In this document: piece by piece, positions 8,778-19,324 of the stretch
How the letters are laid out: each line of letters starts with the position of its first letter
How positions within the stretch are numbered: the stretch's first letter is position 1
NCBI GenBank assembly: GCA_037965595.1
Contig: CP150183.1
Span: 2,418,001-2,482,000, forward strand
Reading direction: 5' to 3'
Source of the DNA: Alkalihalobacillus sp. FSL W8-0930
GTDB taxonomy: Bacteria; Bacillota; Bacilli; Bacillales; Bacillaceae_D
DNA length: 64,000 nt
The notes under the pieces: model-generated
The model's input: only the letters and a program-made list of their open reading frames with translations
What the model was told of the DNA's origin: nothing
Database searches by the model: none
Position numbers and translations under genes: made by a program

Positions 8778-8924
8778 CTCTATATGACCCCTTTCACTCT
8801 ACTTAAGTGTATCAAAACTATGACGAAACAGCCAAGAAATTGGTGAACACGTTGCCAAAACGTGTTTTGAGCTTTATAATTTAGTAGAAAAGTTTTTTAG
8901 TTGAAGGAGCGTGCACCACCCGTT

Positions 8925-9308
8925 ATGGATTTGCAGATTATTTTAATTATCATCTTAGCAGCACTAATTGTATTTTTAGTGGTTAGACGATTCTATACAC
9001 CTAAGTATATTAAAAATTTAACCCAAGAAGAATTTATTAAAGGCTATCGCAAAGCGCAGCTAGTTGACGTCAGAGAGCCCAGAGAATATGACGGTGGACA
9101 TATTCTTGGCGCACGAAACATTCCAATGTCTCAAATCCGTCAACGCATTAATGAATTCCGTACGGATCAGCCAATCTATATCTACTGCCAGTCAGGTGCT
9201 AGAAGTAGACAAGCCGCAAGCATCATTCGTAAAAAACGTGGAAACACTGAAATTTATCAATTAAAAGACGGGTTCCGTAAATGGACGGGTAAGATTAAAA
9301 AGAAATAA
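8925..9308 (+). CDS. yqhL: Membrane-anchored rhodanese-like protein (YqhL)
   Basis: A 127-residue protein with one N-terminal transmembrane helix (about residues 4-24) and a single rhodanese domain. LVDVREPREYDGGHI and the active loop YCQSGARSR with C88 are present, so it may bind or transfer sulfane sulfur; the true substrate is unknown. The ATG at 8925 is 15 nt from the GAAGGAG site, which is long. The only alternative in frame, TTG 8901, overlaps that site, so the start is less certain than the frame. Confidence 0.85.
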   Translation: MDLQIILIIILAALIVFLVVRRFYTPKYIKNLTQEEFIKGYRKAQLVDVREPREYDGGHILGARNIPMSQIRQRINEFRTDQPIYIYCQSGARSRQAASIIRKKRGNTEIYQLKDGFRKWTGKIKKK

Positions 9309-9316
9309 TGTAACCT

Positions 9317-9351
9317 AAACGCTCCTTCACATCAAGTGAAGGAGCGTTTTT
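9317..9351 (+). terminator. Terminator after yqhL
   Basis: AACGCTCCTTCAC (9318-9330) and GTGAAGGAGCGTT (9336-9348) form a perfect 13-bp stem with a 5-nt loop, followed by TTTTG. Confidence 0.93.
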
Positions 9352-9435
9352 GTAGTAAAATACCTTCGCTTGCTAAGACGCGGAACTCATTGTACAGTAT
9401 CTTTACAAACTTGTAGGTTGAGGTGGTATGCAAGA

Positions 9436-10131
9436 ATGTTGGATGAAACTCGAATATTGATTGTTGAAGATGAACTGAGTATCGCTCGTATCCTAAAGTT
9501 AGAGCTGGAGCACGAAGGGTATCAAACCGAAACCGCTCCAGATGGATTAAAGGCATGGGAACTTCTTCAAAACCATTCATGGTCCCTTCTTTTATTAGAC
9601 GTGATGTTGCCAGGTCTGAGTGGCATGGAAGTTCTAAGACGACTACGTGATCGGAATGATCAAACTCCCGTCATTATGCTAACAGCCCGTGACACGGTGA
9701 TTGATAAAGTTTCTGGTTTGGACTTAGGTGCAAACGACTATGTAACAAAACCTTTTGATATCGAAGAACTTCTGGCACGTATTCGCGTCCATTTAAGGGG
9801 AGTACAAACACTTAAACAAGAAGAAAATCACTTAAAAATTGCTGATTTAGAGATAAATACATCTTCTCATGAGGTTACACGAGCAAAAAAAGAAATTTCA
9901 CTCACTGCTCGTGAATATGAATTGCTATTATTTTTCGTCAATCACCCCCATCAAGTCCTCAGTCGTGATCAGCTCCTACAAAAAGTATGGGGTTATGATT
10001 ATTTGGGAGACTCGAATATTGTTGATGTGTACGTTCGATACCTCCGTCAAAAAATTGATAAGGATGTTTCACATAAGCTCATTCATACGGTTCGAGGCGC
10101 GGGGTATATACTAAAGGACCAAAACGCATGA
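9436..10131 (+). CDS. OmpR/PhoB-family response regulator
   Basis: A 231-residue regulator: receiver domain at residues 6-118 with acidic pair E11-D12, phosphoacceptor D55 (LLLLDVMLPG), T/S in VIMLTARD and K in DYVTKPFD, then a winged-helix DNA-binding domain ending RYLRQKIDKD and HTVRGAGYIL. ATG 9436 has AGGTGG nine bases upstream; longer in-frame leaders lack a site and extend the receiver abnormally. It overlaps its sensor kinase by 4 nt (ATGA) and heads a probable four-gene unit with two PepSY proteins. Resembles ArlR/YkoG-type regulators; the specific target is unknown. Confidence 0.93.
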   Translation: MLDETRILIVEDELSIARILKLELEHEGYQTETAPDGLKAWELLQNHSWSLLLLDVMLPGLSGMEVLRRLRDRNDQTPVIMLTARDTVIDKVSGLDLGANDYVTKPFDIEELLARIRVHLRGVQTLKQEENHLKIADLEINTSSHEVTRAKKEISLTAREYELLLFFVNHPHQVLSRDQLLQKVWGYDYLGDSNIVDVYVRYLRQKIDKDVSHKLIHTVRGAGYILKDQNA

Positions 10132-11489
10132 GGCTTCAACGTCGAATTATCGTTGTATCTACTGTTGGACTTTTTTTGATCTTGTTAATCGTCAATAGTG
10201 CTGTGTATCTTTTTTTCAAACAATTTATGGAACAATCCGAACTCACTCAGATTAAAGACCAGGGTCAGTCTATTGTTGAAACCATTGGAGATCACCAAAA
10301 TCCAAGTGTATTATTGGACAACTATATCATTGGAGACGGTATGCTTCGTGTCATACGACCGGGCGATTACATTGAAAAGGTTCTTACAAAGTCTCGCGAG
10401 TATCGACAGATCCCTACTACCTATTCCGAAAGCGAAGCATCCTCGATTGTTCACTATGAAAACAAGGATTACGCAGTGTATAAACAGCCTTTCATATGGA
10501 ATGACGGGACCGTTGTGACTCTAGAGTATGTAGAATCGATTTCTCACTATTCAAATGCTCTCAGTCTATTACAAACAGTACTCCTTACTGCCTCTGTCCT
10601 GGTTTTAATTCCTTCGATTGTTGCGAGTGTATGGCTTAGTCGATTTATCCTAACTCCTATACGTGCACTGATTGCAACAATGAACGAAATTAGGAGCAAC
10701 GGAACGTTTAAAAAAATGGACGTCTCTTCCAAAAATAAAGATGAGTTAACTCAGATGCGTATCACGTTTAACCAAATGATAGACCTGCTAAAAGAAAATT
10801 TCGAAAAGCAACAGCAATTTGTTTCCGATGCTTCACACGAATTAAAAACACCACTCACTGTTATTGAAAGCTATTCCACACTTCTTAAGCGCTGGGGAAA
10901 AAAAGATCCCGCCATTCTAGATGAAGCGGTTGAAGCCATCTATTCAGAAGCACTCAGAATGCGAGGAATGACACAGCAAATGCTTGATCTAGCAAAAGGA
11001 GATCAGTATTCGATTCAACCATTAACAGAACTAAATGCAACTGAAATTACACAGGAGGCAGCTGAACGATTAAGCCGATCGTTTAACCGGAACATTCACT
11101 TCGTTGCAAAAGAGACCATTTCATTTCTTGGTCAGGAGGATCTGTTCAAACAATTGCTTTTTATCTTAATTGAAAATGCAATAAAATATAGCAAAAAAGA
11201 CATTGTTATCAGGTTGTATACCAATCAAAAGTCCCTAACCCTTCAGATTGAAGACAAGGGTATTGGCATTCCTGAAAATGAGCAAACTGCTATATTTGAG
11301 CGCTTTTACCGCGTATCAGAAGACCGGAACCGGGAATCAGGAGGCTCTGGACTCGGACTCTCTATTGCCCAAAAGATCGTAGAGCAATTCCAAGGTACCA
11401 TCCTTGTTCAAAGTAAAATTGGGGTAGGCTCCACTTTTATCGTGAATATTCCCACAAGGCTATCCAAGGAGGTGTCTCAACATGATTAA
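10128..11489 (+). CDS. Sensor histidine kinase
   Basis: A 453-residue membrane kinase. It has TM1 at about residues 7-29, an extracytoplasmic sensor of about 110 residues, TM2 at about 144-168, a HAMP linker, a HisKA domain with SDASHELKTPLTVIES (phospho-His), and an HATPase domain with N-box ENAIKYS, G1 DKGIGIPE and G2 GGSGLGLSIA. The stimulus is not evident. It is translationally coupled to the regulator before it and overlaps the PepSY gene after it by 8 nt, which suggests that the PepSY protein modulates or reports on the sensor. Confidence 0.93.
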   Translation: MRLQRRIIVVSTVGLFLILLIVNSAVYLFFKQFMEQSELTQIKDQGQSIVETIGDHQNPSVLLDNYIIGDGMLRVIRPGDYIEKVLTKSREYRQIPTTYSESEASSIVHYENKDYAVYKQPFIWNDGTVVTLEYVESISHYSNALSLLQTVLLTASVLVLIPSIVASVWLSRFILTPIRALIATMNEIRSNGTFKKMDVSSKNKDELTQMRITFNQMIDLLKENFEKQQQFVSDASHELKTPLTVIESYSTLLKRWGKKDPAILDEAVEAIYSEALRMRGMTQQMLDLAKGDQYSIQPLTELNATEITQEAAERLSRSFNRNIHFVAKETISFLGQEDLFKQLLFILIENAIKYSKKDIVIRLYTNQKSLTLQIEDKGIGIPENEQTAIFERFYRVSEDRNRESGGSGLGLSIAQKIVEQFQGTILVQSKIGVGSTFIVNIPTRLSKEVSQHD

Positions 11490-12171
11490 ACACCCCATTC
11501 GAATGGTTCTCTCTTTATTTGTTCTTGCTGCGACTGGCTTTGTTATCTATTTAATATTACCAGCTTCTGATTCTTCGTTGACTTTAGAAGAAGCAACCGA
11601 ACAGATTGAAGCTCAGTATGGAAGTAGCCCTGTTGAAATTACGTTAGATGATGGAGTGTATACTGCTGTAATTGAGCGAAAAGAGGGTCTTTATAAGGTG
11701 GAACTGAGCGAAGAGACAGGATCTATTCTTTCTTTAGTTTTAATTGAAACGAATGCAGTTCAACCAATAGGAGAGTCTATAACAGCGAGTGACGCCCGGG
11801 AACTGATTCTTGAACTACTCCCTCCTTCAGCTACTATAAAAGATTTAGAGTTACTCGATGTGGAGAACCCTCCTGTTTGGGAAGCAGAAGTTGAATATAT
11901 GGACAGAGATGGCGATATTGCTCTTCATGCAGAAACAGGAGAAGTCATTCGAAATTCATTTGAAGAAGATCTCTCACCGTCCTATCTATCAGAACAAGAC
12001 GCTATAGATATTGCTCTTCAAGAAATTAATGGCATGGTGGATGATGTGGATCTTGAAGAGTCCGATGGAAGAATGGTCTATGAGATTGAGATAGAGAATC
12101 AGGAGACGGATGAGGACGTAACGGTCATTATCGATGCAATCACCGGACAAATCATACAATTTGAATATTAA
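11482..12171 (+). CDS. Exported or membrane-anchored PepSY-domain protein
   Basis: A 229-residue protein with an N-terminal hydrophobic segment (about residues 8-27, no obvious cleavage motif) followed by an acidic extracytoplasmic part holding PepSY-like repeats, recognisable from ETGSILSLV, ETGEVIRNS and ITGQIIQFEY strand-turn ends. Start ATG has AAGGAGGTG and lies inside the kinase gene's last codons. PepSY proteins often inhibit proteases or sit next to two-component systems. The strong excess of Asp/Glu would suit an alkaline or saline exterior (inference). Confidence 0.82.
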   Translation: MIKHPIRMVLSLFVLAATGFVIYLILPASDSSLTLEEATEQIEAQYGSSPVEITLDDGVYTAVIERKEGLYKVELSEETGSILSLVLIETNAVQPIGESITASDARELILELLPPSATIKDLELLDVENPPVWEAEVEYMDRDGDIALHAETGEVIRNSFEEDLSPSYLSEQDAIDIALQEINGMVDDVDLEESDGRMVYEIEIENQETDEDVTVIIDAITGQIIQFEY

Positions 12172-12266
12172 TCGTTCTCTCATCAAATTCTAATGTTCCA
12201 TTCATTCTCCTTTCATGTTGAGTTACTATACTGCATGTATAGCCAATCAACGAAAGGAAGATAAAT

Positions 12267-13007
12267 ATGAAAAAACCAATGATTTTGACATTAACAACGC
12301 TGCTGGCGATTGGAGGAACATCTGTTGCGATTGCATCAACAGGAGCAAATGCAACGGAAACGGAACCAACTCTGTCTTTAAATTCCAAGGGTAAGCCCGT
12401 TAATGAACAAGAGGCTTCTGCTTTAGCTGAAGCATTTATCGGAGGAAACGTGACAGATATTGAAAAGGATGATGACGGCACCATTGAGGTTGAAGTGAAA
12501 CGTGATGGCGAAGAATTTGATGTAGAGATCCTTCAACAAACAGGCCAAATTGTAAATGTCGATGGGAACCTCTTGAAGATTGATCCTACAAATCAAAAGA
12601 TTATTTCTGTAGAAGAAGCAGAAACAGCTGCAAAAAAAGCGGTTAATGAAGAGGACATCATGAAAGTTGAACTTGAAATAGATAACGGGTTATATGTATA
12701 TGAGATTGAATTTAATGTAGATGGTGAAGATGAAGATGTCAAAATTAACGCCGAAACAGGATCCATTGTCTCAATGGATGATGCTTTCAAAGCGAATCTT
12801 CATGAGCAAGGTGATCTAATCTCTATAGATGAAGCCAAATTAATTGCCACTGGTGAGTTTGATCAAAAAGCAACTGTAACTGAAATCGAGCATGATACGG
12901 ATGACGGTTTTTCTGTATACGAAATGGAACTACTAGTAGACGGTGTTGAATATGATGTTGAGATCGATGCTGTCTCAAAAGCAATTCTTAAAAATGAAAG
13001 AGATTGA
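12267..13007 (+). CDS. Secreted PepSY-domain protein
   Basis: A 246-residue protein with a typical signal peptide (MKKPMILTLTTLLAIGG, cleavage probably near ASTGANA-TE) and three successive PepSY modules of about 70 residues, each ending in an ETGSIV/QTGQIV/VSKAIL turn. It is very acidic. AAAGGAAG precedes the ATG. A 95-nt gap separates it from the previous PepSY gene and contains TATACT (about 12225-12230), a possible separate promoter. It may be a target of the neighbouring regulator; function beyond the family is unknown. Confidence 0.82.
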   Translation: MKKPMILTLTTLLAIGGTSVAIASTGANATETEPTLSLNSKGKPVNEQEASALAEAFIGGNVTDIEKDDDGTIEVEVKRDGEEFDVEILQQTGQIVNVDGNLLKIDPTNQKIISVEEAETAAKKAVNEEDIMKVELEIDNGLYVYEIEFNVDGEDEDVKINAETGSIVSMDDAFKANLHEQGDLISIDEAKLIATGEFDQKATVTEIEHDTDDGFSVYEMELLVDGVEYDVEIDAVSKAILKNERD

Positions 13008-13016
13008 TTCATAACC

Positions 13017-13299
13017 AAAAAGAGACTGAGACAAAGACTATAAATTAACTAGAAAATGGCTAATGATTCTAAGATCGAATCATTAGCCATTCGTGTTTTT
13101 CGTATTTTAGTAAGACGAGCGGAAGGAGAACCCGAGACTCCTACGGAACAGAACGCGGTGAAGACACTATAGCGGTGCTTTTCCCGCGGAGGGGGCTGAG
13201 GCCGTTCCCGTGGAAAGCGAGGGATTCTCCTGTAGCGGGTTTATTGCTATATTCGTGTTTTGCTATCCACATTAATTGTTCTGTCCAAGCCTCTTTTTT
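13017..13299 (+). repeat. Dispersed structured repeat, copy B
   Basis: Full-length copy between the PepSY gene and gcvPB (convergent). Ends AAAAAGAG (13017-13024) with GACA (13030-13033) pair with TGTC (13282-13285) and CTCTTTTTT (13291-13299), leaving T runs on both strands, so the closed element could work as a bidirectional terminator. The internal hairpin reads AATGGCTAATGATTC / GAATCATTAGCCATT; compared with other copies both arms changed together (GCG/CGC pairing to GCT/AGC). Confidence 0.88.
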
Positions 13300-13309
13300 C
13301 CTTTAACCG

Positions 13310-14773
13310 TTATTCAGCTTTTAGATAGCGTAACACGGGTTTACGTGCAGCTAGTGTTTCATCTAAACGTCCTATCACTGTGTGATGTGGAGCTTCTTGA
13401 ACGATTTCTGGGTTCTCTTCTGTTTCTTTAGCAATTTGAATCATTGCTTCAATAAATTCATCTAATGTCTCTTTTGATTCTGTCTCCGTTGGCTCAATCA
13501 TCATACATTCTTCCACATTCAACGGGAAGTAGATCGTTGGTGGATGATATCCGAAATCAAGAAGTCTTTTAGCGATATCAAGTGTACGTACACCCAGCTT
13601 TTTCTGACGTTTGCCTGATAGGACAAATTCGTGTTTGCAGTGCTGTGTATAAGGCAGATCATAATGAGGAGCTAAGCGTCTCATCATATAGTTTGCGTTT
13701 AAAACAGCAAACTCTGATACTTGTCGTAAACCTTCAGGACCCATTGTACGAATGTAAGTGTACGCACGTACGTTGATTCCGTAGTTTCCGTAATATGGCT
13801 TCACTCGACCAATGGAGTTCGGTCGATCGTAATCAAAATCGTACCCATCTTCCGTTTTAACTAGTAAAGGCTTAGGTAGGAATTCAATCAGATCCTTCTT
13901 CACACCAACTGGTCCAGATCCTGGGCCACCGCCACCGTGAGGTCCGGTAAATGTTTTGTGGAGGTTTAAATGAACTACATCAAAGCCCATGTCTCCAGGT
14001 CTTGCAATTCCTAGAATGGCATTTGAGTTTGCACCATCATAGTAAAGCTTTCCGCCCGCTTCGTGGATAATTGAAGCCATTTCAACAATGTAACTTTCAA
14101 ATAAACCTAGTGTATTCGGATTGGTTAGCATTAATGCTGCTGTTTCATCACTGACGACTTCACGTAAATGGTCAAGGTCAACTAACCCGTGCTCATCTGT
14201 GCGCACAGTGATTGATTCAAATCCTGCAACTGTTGCTGAAGCAGGATTTGTACCGTGTGCTGAATCCGGTACGATGACCTTTGTACGACGAGCGTCCCCT
14301 CTCGCTTCATGGTACGCGCGGATCATCATGAGCCCAGTCCACTCTCCATGCGCTCCGGCAGCTGGTTGTAGCGTAACCTCATCCATTCCGGTAATTTCAG
14401 CAAGTGACGTTTGAAGGTTATGGAGTAGTTCCAAAGAACCTTGAACTTGTTTTACTGGCTGATACGGGTGAACATTTGCAAGTCCGTCAATACGCGCAAC
14501 ATCCTCATTAATCTTAGGATTGTATTTCATTGTGCATGATCCAAGCGGATAAAAACCTGAATCGACGCCGTGATTTCGCTTGGATAACGCTGTATAGTGA
14601 CGCATAATTTGAAGCTCAGATACTTCAGGAAGCTCTGGCTCTTCTACACGAATAAATTCATCAGGTATAAGTGAGCTAAGATCTACTTCCGGGATATCAA
14701 GGTCTGGCAAGCTATGTCCAACACGTCCTGGTTTGCTTAATTCAAAAATCAATGCTTGGTTATCTGTGCTCAT
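13310..14773 (-). CDS. gcvPB: Glycine dehydrogenase (decarboxylating) subunit 2
   Basis: A 487-residue PLP-binding half of the P protein (B. subtilis 488). It decarboxylates glycine and passes the aminomethyl group to lipoyl-GcvH. The glycine-rich PLP site [18 protein letters not shown] contains the Schiff-base lysine; [11 protein letters not shown] and [13 protein letters not shown] are also typical. It is the last gene of gcvT-gcvPA-gcvPB and overlaps gcvPA by 4 nt. Repeat copy B follows its stop within about 10 nt. Confidence 0.97.
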   Translation of the reverse strand: MSTDNQALIFELSKPGRVGHSLPDLDIPEVDLSSLIPDEFIRVEEPELPEVSELQIMRHYTALSKRNHGVDSGFYPLGSCTMKYNPKINEDVARIDGLANVHPYQPVKQVQGSLELLHNLQTSLAEITGMDEVTLQPAAGAHGEWTGLMMIRAYHEARGDARRTKVIVPDSAHGTNPASATVAGFESITVRTDEHGLVDLDHLREVVSDETAALMLTNPNTLGLFESYIVEMASIIHEAGGKLYYDGANSNAILGIARPGDMGFDVVHLNLHKTFTGPHGGGGPGSGPVGVKKDLIEFLPKPLLVKTEDGYDFDYDRPNSIGRVKPYYGNYGINVRAYTYIRTMGPEGLRQVSEFAVLNANYMMRRLAPHYDLPYTQHCKHEFVLSGKRQKKLGVRTLDIAKRLLDFGYHPPTIYFPLNVEECMMIEPTETESKETLDEFIEAMIQIAKETEENPEIVQEAPHHTVIGRLDETLAARKPVLRYLKAE

Positions 14774-16113
14774 TGTAATGCCCCCAATTCACTCGCAAAT
14801 GCATCTAGCTCTTCTTTCGTGCGTACCTCAGTTACACAAAGTAACATTTGACCTTTAAGTGACTGATCGTCACGTTCCAATTCATATCCTCCAATAAACC
14901 CTTTCTCAAGAAGCGTTTCATTTACTTCTTTTACAGATTGGTTTAATTGAATTACAAATTCATTAAATGTCGGACCTTCATGAACAACGTGAACGCCTTC
15001 TTCTTTAAGCTTTGCTTTTAAATAAGCAGCTTTTTGTACATTTTGATAAGCCATGTCTTTTACGCCTTTTTTACCAATAGCCGTCATGGCCACAGATGCG
15101 GCAAGCGCATTTAATGCCTGGTTCGAGCAGATATTAGATGTCGCTTTGTCACGACGAATATGCTGTTCACGCGCTTGAAGAGTTAACACAAATCCGCGCT
15201 GTCCTTGATCATCAACGGTTTGCCCAACTAAGCGGCCTGGAACCTTACGCATTAATTTCTTTGTTGTTGCAAAATATCCACAGTGTGGTCCACCAAATTG
15301 CATCGAAATACCAAATGGCTGTGCATCTCCTACCACAATATCTGCACCGAATTCACCTGGTGATTTTAGCAATCCTAATGCAAGTGGGTTACTTGATACA
15401 GCAAGTAAGGCTTTTCCTTGATGAGTAATAGCTTCAATATCTGCAAGAGGTTCTACATGGCCAAAGAAGTTAGGATATTGAACAAGCACACAAGCCGTAT
15501 CATCATTATAATGTTCTTTCAAAAGATCTAAATCAGTTACTCCATTTTTTGTATCAATCTCAATCACTGTTAATCCTTGGCCATATGCATTTGTTTTAAG
15601 CACGTCGCGGGCTTCTGGATGAACAGCTTTTGATACAAGAATGGTTTTCTTTTTAGTATGACCGCAGCTCATCATTGCCGCTTCAGCAAGTGATGTGGGA
15701 CCATCATACATAGAAGAATTCGCAAGATCCATTCCTGTTAGTTCACAAATCATACTTTGGAATTCAAAGATGGCTTGAAGTTCTCCTTGGGAGATCTCAG
15801 GCTGATACGGTGTATATGCCGTGTAAAATTCAGAACGAGAAATCACATGGTTCACAATCGAAGGAATGTAGTGATCGTACACGCCTGCTCCTAGAAATGA
15901 AGGCACGCTTTTAGTAGACGTATTTTTTGCTGCAAGTCCATTAAAAAATTTAATGAGTTCTGGTTCTTTTAAAGCTCTTTCAATATTTAACTGCCCCTTA
16001 AAACGAATATCGCTCGGGATATCAGCAAATAATTCTTCAATTGAGTCAACACCAATCGCTTGAAGCATTTCGTCGCGATCCGTTTCTGTCATTGGTAAGT
16101 AACGATTATTCAT
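14770..16113 (-). CDS. gcvPA: Glycine dehydrogenase (decarboxylating) subunit 1
   Basis: A 447-residue N-terminal half of the P protein; it begins [17 protein letters not shown] and has the family sequences [14 protein letters not shown] and [16 protein letters not shown]. It works as a heterotetramer with GcvPB. ATG 16113 gives the start seen in homologues, but the AGGAGG site is equally close to an in-frame TTG at 16122, so three extra residues are possible. It lies 15 nt after gcvT and overlaps gcvPB. Confidence 0.96.
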   Translation of the reverse strand: MNNRYLPMTETDRDEMLQAIGVDSIEELFADIPSDIRFKGQLNIERALKEPELIKFFNGLAAKNTSTKSVPSFLGAGVYDHYIPSIVNHVISRSEFYTAYTPYQPEISQGELQAIFEFQSMICELTGMDLANSSMYDGPTSLAEAAMMSCGHTKKKTILVSKAVHPEARDVLKTNAYGQGLTVIEIDTKNGVTDLDLLKEHYNDDTACVLVQYPNFFGHVEPLADIEAITHQGKALLAVSSNPLALGLLKSPGEFGADIVVGDAQPFGISMQFGGPHCGYFATTKKLMRKVPGRLVGQTVDDQGQRGFVLTLQAREQHIRRDKATSNICSNQALNALAASVAMTAIGKKGVKDMAYQNVQKAAYLKAKLKEEGVHVVHEGPTFNEFVIQLNQSVKEVNETLLEKGFIGGYELERDDQSLKGQMLLCVTEVRTKEELDAFASELGALQ

Positions 16114-16128
16114 ATTCAACAAATCCTC

Positions 16129-17232
16129 CTATGGACGTGGTCGTTTGTAAAATGGAGTGCCTACAACTTCAGCTTGTATCCGCTTTTTGCGAATTTGAAC
16201 CTCTACCTTTGAGCCAAGCTCCGTATAACGAGTATCAAGTATGGCAAGGCCAATGTTTTTACCTAGAGTTGGAGATTGTGTACCTGTTGTCACAAACCCG
16301 ATCTGCTCTTCGCCTACATATACCTCGTATCCGGCTCTTGGAATCCCTTTATCAAGCATTTCAATTCCGACAAGCTTACGAGTAAGTCCTTCTTCTTTTT
16401 GTTTCTTAAGTGCTTCTTGTCCAATAAAAGGAACCTCTTTGTTTACTTTCACAGCAAAACCGATACCGGCTTCAAGTGGCGAGATATCTTTTGTTAACTC
16501 TTGCCCGTATAATGCTAACTTCGCTTCAAAACGAAGCGTATCACGTGCGCCTAGTCCACATGGCACAAGCCCTTTAGATTCTCCAGTAGAAAGAAGCTGC
16601 TTCCAAAGTGTCGGGGCATCTTCAGATGAGATATATAGCTCAAACCCATCTTCGCCTGTGTAACCAGTTCTTGAAAGAAGAGCATTCACTCCCGCAACTG
16701 TTACTTGGTCCTTAAAATGGAAGGGACGGATCTCAGCAAGAGGCTCGTCTGTTACCTGTTGAAGAATGGATTCAGCATGAGGTCCTTGGATAGCAAGTAA
16801 CGCTGTCTGCTCTGACACATTTTCCATTTCAACCGAGCTTGGTTTATGTTGCACCATCCAGTCCCAGTCTTTATCAATATTTGAAGCATTAACAACAACA
16901 AGATAATCGCTAGCCGATTTCCGATAGACTAATAAGTCATCAACCGTTCCACCATTTTCGTAACACATTGCTGTGTAGATCGCTTGGCCGTCAACTAGTT
17001 TTGAAAGATCATTTGTGAGAAGTTTCTGTAAAAAATCCAGAGACTCTTCTCCAGTTACCTCAAATTCACCCATATGAGATACGTCAAATAGACCTGCTTT
17101 TGTTCTAACTGCCTCGTGTTCAGCTTTAATACTTGAGAATTGAACAGGCAGTGCCCATCCTCCAAAATCAATTGTTTTCGCCTGATAATCCTTGTACAAG
17201 TCATAAATAGGGGTTTGTTTTAAGTCAGCCAT
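16129..17232 (-). CDS. gcvT: Aminomethyltransferase (T protein)
   Basis: A 367-residue folate-dependent T protein of the glycine cleavage system: it releases ammonia and transfers the methylene group to tetrahydrofolate. Family motifs include [38 protein letters not shown] and [12 protein letters not shown]. Start ATG 17232 follows AGGAGGAG; an upstream in-frame extension runs into the riboswitch terminator and is rejected. First gene of the gcv operon and controlled by the glycine riboswitch just upstream. Confidence 0.97.
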   Translation of the reverse strand: MADLKQTPIYDLYKDYQAKTIDFGGWALPVQFSSIKAEHEAVRTKAGLFDVSHMGEFEVTGEESLDFLQKLLTNDLSKLVDGQAIYTAMCYENGGTVDDLLVYRKSASDYLVVVNASNIDKDWDWMVQHKPSSVEMENVSEQTALLAIQGPHAESILQQVTDEPLAEIRPFHFKDQVTVAGVNALLSRTGYTGEDGFELYISSEDAPTLWKQLLSTGESKGLVPCGLGARDTLRFEAKLALYGQELTKDISPLEAGIGFAVKVNKEVPFIGQEALKKQKEEGLTRKLVGIEMLDKGIPRAGYEVYVGEEQIGFVTTGTQSPTLGKNIGLAILDTRYTELGSKVEVQIRKKRIQAEVVGTPFYKRPRP

Positions 17233-17272
17233 GCTTCTCCTCCTGATAAACGAATAGTTTGAACTATTAAAC

Positions 17273-17320
17273 AAAAAAGGACAGACTGATACACGATAAC
17301 TTGTGTATCACCCTGTCCTT
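17273..17320 (-). terminator. Riboswitch expression-platform terminator
   Basis: On the minus strand AAGGACAG-GG-TGATACAC pairs with GTGTATCA-GT-CTGTCCTT and is followed by six T residues (plus coordinates 17273-17320). It lies between the tandem aptamers and gcvT, so it is the switchable terminator. Confidence 0.9.
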
Positions 17321-17492
17321 GAACCAGAAAGTTTCACTCGGCTGTTGCCGAATTGTCTTCGTGGGTGGCTTGCATAGCAAGCTCTCTCCAGAGCTGCGTC
17401 ACGTAAAAGTCTGTTTGCCTGAGAGATTCACATCACTGCTTGCTCCTTCGGCGCCGGGCAGTTTCGCCCGATCTCTCCCCTTACCTTCATCC
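17321..17492 (-). promoter_or_regulatory. Tandem glycine riboswitch upstream of gcvT
   Basis: Two glycine aptamers read on the minus strand. The first has GGGGAGAGATC, GCGCCGAAGGAGCAAGC and AATCTCTCAGGCAAA. The second begins with GCTCTGGAGAGAGCTT and ends with CTTTCTGG near 17325. In the known class, glycine binding prevents the terminator and turns on the gcv operon. Its location directly before gcvT confirms the assignment. Confidence 0.95.
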
Positions 17493-17647
17493 GCAAAAAA
17501 GATTCGATTATGATTTTCGTAATTGGTACATACTACTAATATTCATGTTGCTCTATACACTGTATATCCTATCAATAGTCCTCATATGGCGCAACGATTT
17601 TTTTTAAAAGATGTCGAATGATTTACTTTAAAAGGAGACCGCAGCTC

Positions 17648-19324
17648 ATGACAGTTCCTATACATTTTGATGATTCATGGCGTTTTGAATTTCTTCACCG
17701 GCTTGATTCTGATGGTCAATGGGCCAGTTGGGAAAACTATTGTTTAGCCTATGAAGCTCACCACTATCAGAAAGTTGCAGATTTTCATGGCTTATTGGCT
17801 CCTGCACACCTACCTCAGCTTGAACCATTCCCACATCAATTAGAGGTTGCAAAAACTGTTATCGAAGAAATGAATGGAAAGGCCATTCTTGCCGATGAAG
17901 TGGGGCTTGGAAAAACAATCGAAGCAGGTCTGATCTTAAAAGAGTACATGATCCGAGGCTTAGCTAAAAAAATCTTAATACTTGTCCCTGCTTCCCTCGT
18001 TTCTCAGTGGGCGGTTGAATTAAATAGCAAATTCTATATTCCCGCCATTCCTCAAAAAAAATCGTATGTGTGGGAACAATGTGATGTCGTTGTTGCATCC
18101 ATTGATACGGCAAAACGACAGCCACACCGGGATCTGGTGCTCAACCAATCCTATGACCTTGTTATTATTGACGAAGCACACAAACTGAAAAACCCGAACA
18201 CTAAAAACTACGAGTTCATTCGTAGTCTTAAGAAAAAATTCTGTCTGCTCTTAACAGCTACACCTGTTCAAAATAAACTAGAAGAAATCTTTAATCTGGT
18301 ATCCCTTCTAAAGCCAGGACATTTAGGAGACTTAACAAGCTTTGAAAAAGAATTCCGTTCAAGCGGACGCTCTCCTAAAAATGATGAAAAGCTTCGCGCT
18401 TTAGTCAATAAAGTCATGGTGCGTAATCGCCGTGAGGAAACCGGGATTAAGTGGACAAAACGGATCGTTGAAACGGTTCCAATTACATTTAGTGAAGAAG
18501 AAAGAGCATTGTATGATGCCATATCTCAGATGGGAGCAAATCATTTCTCCCTACTTACTTTAAAACGTGAAATTTGCTCAAGTCGTGAAGCGACATTTAT
18601 GACGTTAAAGAAGTTAATTGAAAAAGCAGAAGAAGAAGGAAGAGACAACAAAGAAGCAACGGCTCTCCTAGAACAAGCGGCAAAAGTCGAGCGACACGCT
18701 AAGGCAGAGAGAGCACTTGAACTCATTAAACAGATTGATGGAAAAGTGATTATCTTTACTGAATACCGGGCTACACAGCTTTACCTTCAATGGTACTTGA
18801 AACAACATGGCATTGTTTCCGTACCTTTCCGAGGCGGCTTTAAACGCGGGAAAAAAGATTGGATGAGAGAGCTTTTTAAGAATCATGCTCAAGTCCTGAT
18901 TGCAACCGAAGCCGGGGGCGAAGGAATTAACCTTCAATTCTGTAGTCACATTATTAACTACGATCTCCCTTGGAATCCTATGAGAATTGAGCAGCGCATT
19001 GGGAGGATCCACCGATTAGGTCAGCAGCACGATGTACGGATTTATAATTTCGCTGTCCAAAACACCGTCGAACAAAAAATATTAGATCTGCTCTATGACA
19101 AGATTCATTTATTTGAAAAGGTCATTGGACAACTGGACGAAATTTTAACACGTATTCAATTACCGAACATCGATGAATATGTAAAGGATGTTCTTCTCCA
19201 TTCGGATTCCGAAGGCGAAGTCAATATAAAATTAACCCATCTAGCATCAGTCATGAATGATGCAGCAGAAGAAAGCGAAGATGAGAACGGAGAGGATTAT
19301 CATGAATCAGTCCGAAGTTCGTAA
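17648..19324 (+). CDS. yqhH: SNF2-family DEAD/DEAH helicase (YqhH)
   Basis: A 558-residue SNF2-type ATPase (B. subtilis YqhH 557). Motif I is LADEVGLGKTIEAGL, motif II IIDEAHKLKN, motif III LTATPVQN, motif V EAGGEGINLQF, and motif VI EQRIGRIHRLGQ. Such proteins remodel nucleic acid-protein complexes; the cellular role of YqhH is not established. ATG 17648 has AAAGGAG upstream. It is divergent from the gcv operon with the riboswitch region between, and overlaps yqhG by 23 nt. Confidence 0.93.
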   Translation: MTVPIHFDDSWRFEFLHRLDSDGQWASWENYCLAYEAHHYQKVADFHGLLAPAHLPQLEPFPHQLEVAKTVIEEMNGKAILADEVGLGKTIEAGLILKEYMIRGLAKKILILVPASLVSQWAVELNSKFYIPAIPQKKSYVWEQCDVVVASIDTAKRQPHRDLVLNQSYDLVIIDEAHKLKNPNTKNYEFIRSLKKKFCLLLTATPVQNKLEEIFNLVSLLKPGHLGDLTSFEKEFRSSGRSPKNDEKLRALVNKVMVRNRREETGIKWTKRIVETVPITFSEEERALYDAISQMGANHFSLLTLKREICSSREATFMTLKKLIEKAEEEGRDNKEATALLEQAAKVERHAKAERALELIKQIDGKVIIFTEYRATQLYLQWYLKQHGIVSVPFRGGFKRGKKDWMRELFKNHAQVLIATEAGGEGINLQFCSHIINYDLPWNPMRIEQRIGRIHRLGQQHDVRIYNFAVQNTVEQKILDLLYDKIHLFEKVIGQLDEILTRIQLPNIDEYVKDVLLHSDSEGEVNIKLTHLASVMNDAAEESEDENGEDYHESVRSS

